This document shows, piece after piece, positions 61,880 through 64,000 of a stretch of DNA of 64,000 nt. The notes under the pieces were generated by a model that ran no database searches, was not told the DNA's origin, and saw only the letters and a list, made by a program, of their open reading frames with translations. Within the stretch, counting starts at the first letter, position 1, and each line of letters opens with the position of its first letter. The position numbers were made by a program, and so were the translations under genes. The stretch comes from Catenibacillus scindens (GTDB lineage Bacteria; Bacillota; Clostridia; Lachnospirales; Lachnospiraceae), in contig NZ_JACHFW010000009.1 of the NCBI RefSeq assembly GCF_014202115.1, positions 62,001 through 126,000 of the forward strand. Reading direction: 5' to 3'.

Positions 61880-64000
61880 TTATCCTCTGGTGCGCTCCAC
61901 ATCATAGACACAGTCCAGCATCCGCAGCTTATCTACGATCTTGGTCAGTTCTTCCCTGCCGGAAACATCAAAACAGACATTAATAGTCGCCGCGTGATTT
62001 TTGCCGGTGCGGCTCTGCATGGCCGTCACATTTATTTCTTTTTCAGTAAATACTTTGGCTACTTCCACAAGGACGCCAACGCCGTCGTGAACATAAATAT
62101 TAATCTCCGCCTTATAAAGTTCCTTTGAGGTGCCCTCCTCCTGCTGCCACTCGGCGTCAATGAGCCGGGCCCGGTCAGATTCGGATATATTCATAATATT
62201 GACACAGTCGGTGCGGTGAATGGAGATTCCCCGCCCTCGGGTAATAAAGCCTACAATCTCATCGCCGGGAAGGGGATTGCAGCATTTGGAAAAACGCACC
62301 GCCACATCGTCAATTCCCTTGACGATAATGCCGCTTTTAGATTTCCTGGCGCTTTGGGGCAGGGCACTTTTACTTTCGGAGATCTGGGTTAAAATCTGGG
62401 CGTCAGTCATCAGCTTCTTATGCTCTTTATTATACTCATCCAGAAGTTTATTGATGACCTGGCCTTCTTTCAGTCCGCCGTGGCCGATGGCCGCGCAAAC
62501 CGCATCCCAGTCTTTAAAGCCATACTTGCGCAGTACTTTTTCCACATATTCCGGTTTGGTCAGATTGCTCAGTATAAGGGCTTTGGACTTACAATACTTT
62601 TCGATCAGTTCCTTGCCCCGGATAATATTCTCCTCTTTAAACTCTGTCTTAAACCACTGGTTGATCTTATTTTTCGCCTGCGTACTCTTTACAATGGACA
62701 GCCAGTCACGACTGGGGCCCTTGGAGTTCTGGGAGGTGATAACCTCAATGCGGTCGCCGTTTTGTATCTTATAGTCAATATTCACAAGGCGGCCGTTGAC
62801 TCTGGCGCCAACCATCTTATTACCAACCGCGCTGTGGATGCTGTAAGCGAAATCAATCGGTGTGGAACCGTTTGGAAGATTTTTCACATCCCCCGCCGGG
62901 GTAAAGCAGTAAACGCTCTCTGAAAACAGATCCAGGTCATTTTTGAGAAGACTCATAAACTCCCTGTTATCAGACATATCCCGCTGCCACTCAAGAATCT
63001 GTCGCAGCCAGGTCAGCTTTGCCTCCTCGCTGTTTTCATTGTTAATGCCGTTGGGATCCTCTTTGTATTTCCAGTGAGCAGCGATACCATATTCTGCCGT
63101 CCGGTGCATGTCAAAGGTTCGGATCTGTATCTCAAAAGGTTTTCCCTCCGGCCCGATGAGGGTAGTGTGGAGAGACTGATACATATTCTGTTTTGGCATA
63201 GCAATATAATCTTTAAAACGGCCGGGAATCGGTTTGTACTTTTCATGGATCAGCCCCAAAGCCGCGTAACAGTCTTTAATGGAATCCACAATGATTCGCA
63301 CAGCAAAAAGATCATAAATCTGATCCAGGGTCTTATTCTGATTTACCATCTTCTTATAAATGCTGAAAAAATGTTTGACCCGGCCGCTGACCTCCGCCTT
63401 TATGCCTCCTTTTTCCATGCAATCGTTGACTTCATTTACAATGGAGGAAACGTACGCCTGGCGCTCGCTCTTTTTGGAAGCGATTTTTTCCGCAAGATCA
63501 TAATAGACTTCTGGCTCCAGATAACGCAGGGCCAGATCATCCAGCTCGATCTTGATCTTTGAAATGCCAAGACGCTGAGCGATAGGTGCGTAAATGTCCA
63601 TAGTCTCCCTGGCCTTCTCCTTTTGCTTGGCCGGGGACCAGTACTTGGCCGTCCGCATATTGTGGAGGCGGTCCGCCAGCTTTACGAGAATGACCCGGAT
63701 ATCCTTAGCCATAGCCAGAAACATCTTTCTTAAATTTTCAGCCTGAACTTCCACTTTATCCTTGGCGTAAGACAATTGTCCCAGTTTTGTCACTCCATCA
63801 ACAATGAGGGCCACTTCCCTGCCGAACTCTTTCTCAATCTCCTCATCAGTCATGACTGTGTCTTCAACCACATCGTGGAGGAGTCCCCCGACAATAGTCT
63901 CTTTATCCAGTTCCAGATCCGCCAGGATCAGGGCCACGCTTAAAGGGTGGATAATATAAGGCTCACCGGATTTACGGAACTGGCCTTCATGGGCGTTGCG
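61880..64000 (-). CDS. relA: RelA/SpoT-type bifunctional (p)ppGpp synthetase/hydrolase, 3' part
   Basis: At least 706 residues are visible; the 5' end lies beyond the window. From its visible start it reads RNAHEGQFRKSGEPYIIHPLSVALIL, the HD hydrolase opening, then LLHDVVEDTVMTDEEI (the HD-ED motif). Next is the synthetase domain (YDLFAVRIIVDSIKDCYAALGLIHEKYKPIPGRFKDYIAMPKQNMYQSLHTT), then TGS (CFTPAGDVKNLPNGSTPIDFAYSIHSAVG), and an ACT-containing C-terminus. This is the long Rsh type. It controls the stringent response. First gene seen of the operon leading to tcdA. Confidence 0.96.
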   Translation of the reverse strand, partial: RNAHEGQFRKSGEPYIIHPLSVALILADLELDKETIVGGLLHDVVEDTVMTDEEIEKEFGREVALIVDGVTKLGQLSYAKDKVEVQAENLRKMFLAMAKDIRVILVKLADRLHNMRTAKYWSPAKQKEKARETMDIYAPIAQRLGISKIKIELDDLALRYLEPEVYYDLAEKIASKKSERQAYVSSIVNEVNDCMEKGGIKAEVSGRVKHFFSIYKKMVNQNKTLDQIYDLFAVRIIVDSIKDCYAALGLIHEKYKPIPGRFKDYIAMPKQNMYQSLHTTLIGPEGKPFEIQIRTFDMHRTAEYGIAAHWKYKEDPNGINNENSEEAKLTWLRQILEWQRDMSDNREFMSLLKNDLDLFSESVYCFTPAGDVKNLPNGSTPIDFAYSIHSAVGNKMVGARVNGRLVNIDYKIQNGDRIEVITSQNSKGPSRDWLSIVKSTQAKNKINQWFKTEFKEENIIRGKELIEKYCKSKALILSNLTKPEYVEKVLRKYGFKDWDAVCAAIGHGGLKEGQVINKLLDEYNKEHKKLMTDAQILTQISESKSALPQSARKSKSGIIVKGIDDVAVRFSKCCNPLPGDEIVGFITRGRGISIHRTDCVNIMNISESDRARLIDAEWQQEEGTSKELYKAEINIYVHDGVGVLVEVAKVFTEKEINVTAMQSRTGKNHAATINVCFDVSGREELTKIVDKLRMLDCVYDVERTRG

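Noticed and set aside
1-64000. tRNA, rRNA, CRISPR array, transposase or phage genes
   Set aside because: I looked for tRNA-like arms, regular spaced repeats and recombinase genes other than xerD and saw none.

Overview
The window looks like a chromosomal segment of a Gram-positive, low-to-mid GC, anaerobic Clostridia-type bacterium, most likely a gut Lachnospiraceae (inference). The support is: sporulation-type genes (spoIIM next to xerD, a SpoIID-domain protein), a Na+-pumping biotin decarboxylase operon, Rex, T-box leaders for trp and tyrS, HemZ, purine-rich Shine-Dalgarno sequences and several non-ATG starts. I saw no rRNA, tRNA, prophage, insertion sequence with a transposase, or CRISPR array. 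It is mostly housekeeping DNA with short dispersed repeats between genes.

Layout. 1-2476: TrpXYZ-like ABC importer (ATPase cut by the window edge, permease, lipoprotein) behind a strong promoter with a dyad at the start site. 2624-8172: five-gene membrane decarboxylase operon with two different carboxyltransferases, a biotin carrier, OadG-like and OadB subunits. 8194-15634: NADH pyrophosphatase (nudC), then three D,D-carboxypeptidases around scpA-scpB and a MATE exporter; one carboxypeptidase seems to start at ATT. 15799-19114: pyruvate kinase and DAHP synthase. 19194-26378: xerD, spoIIM, yebC, mazF without a visible antitoxin, alr, NAD(P)HX repair enzyme, rex. 26409-31174: ABC-F ATPase, glycogen debranching enzyme, TetR-type regulator. 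31189-33592: a radical SAM enzyme and a paralogue that has lost the cluster-binding cysteines. 33757-41249: secreted foldase-like protein, tyrS with a Tyr T-box, PII-like protein plus DUF1538 membrane protein, Gfo/Idh oxidoreductase. 41343-48569: complete trpEGDCFBA operon under a Trp T-box. 48601-55041: queA, a catalytically degenerate ABC ATPase, YihY, SpoIID protein, 6S RNA, and a sigma factor. 55075-64000: phosphodiesterase, glyA, DUF1294 and DUF5688 proteins, tcdA, hemZ, a metallo-hydrolase and the 3' part of relA/spoT.

How it fits together. Aromatic amino acid supply is prominent: DAHP synthase, all seven trp genes, a Trp-type importer and tyrS, with tRNA-sensing leaders on the trp operon and tyrS. 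The central metabolism genes (pyruvate kinase, oxaloacetate/methylmalonyl-CoA decarboxylase, Rex) fit fermentative energy conservation with a sodium gradient. Cell-wall genes (alr, three carboxypeptidases, SpoIID, spoIIM) fit an endospore-former lineage.

The least explained items are the radical SAM/pseudo-radical SAM pair, the ABC ATPase lacking its catalytic residues, and at least four families of short structured repeats, two of which lie inside or next to T-box leaders. I found no defence island or obvious new mobile system; the best candidate for undescribed biology is the radical SAM pair.
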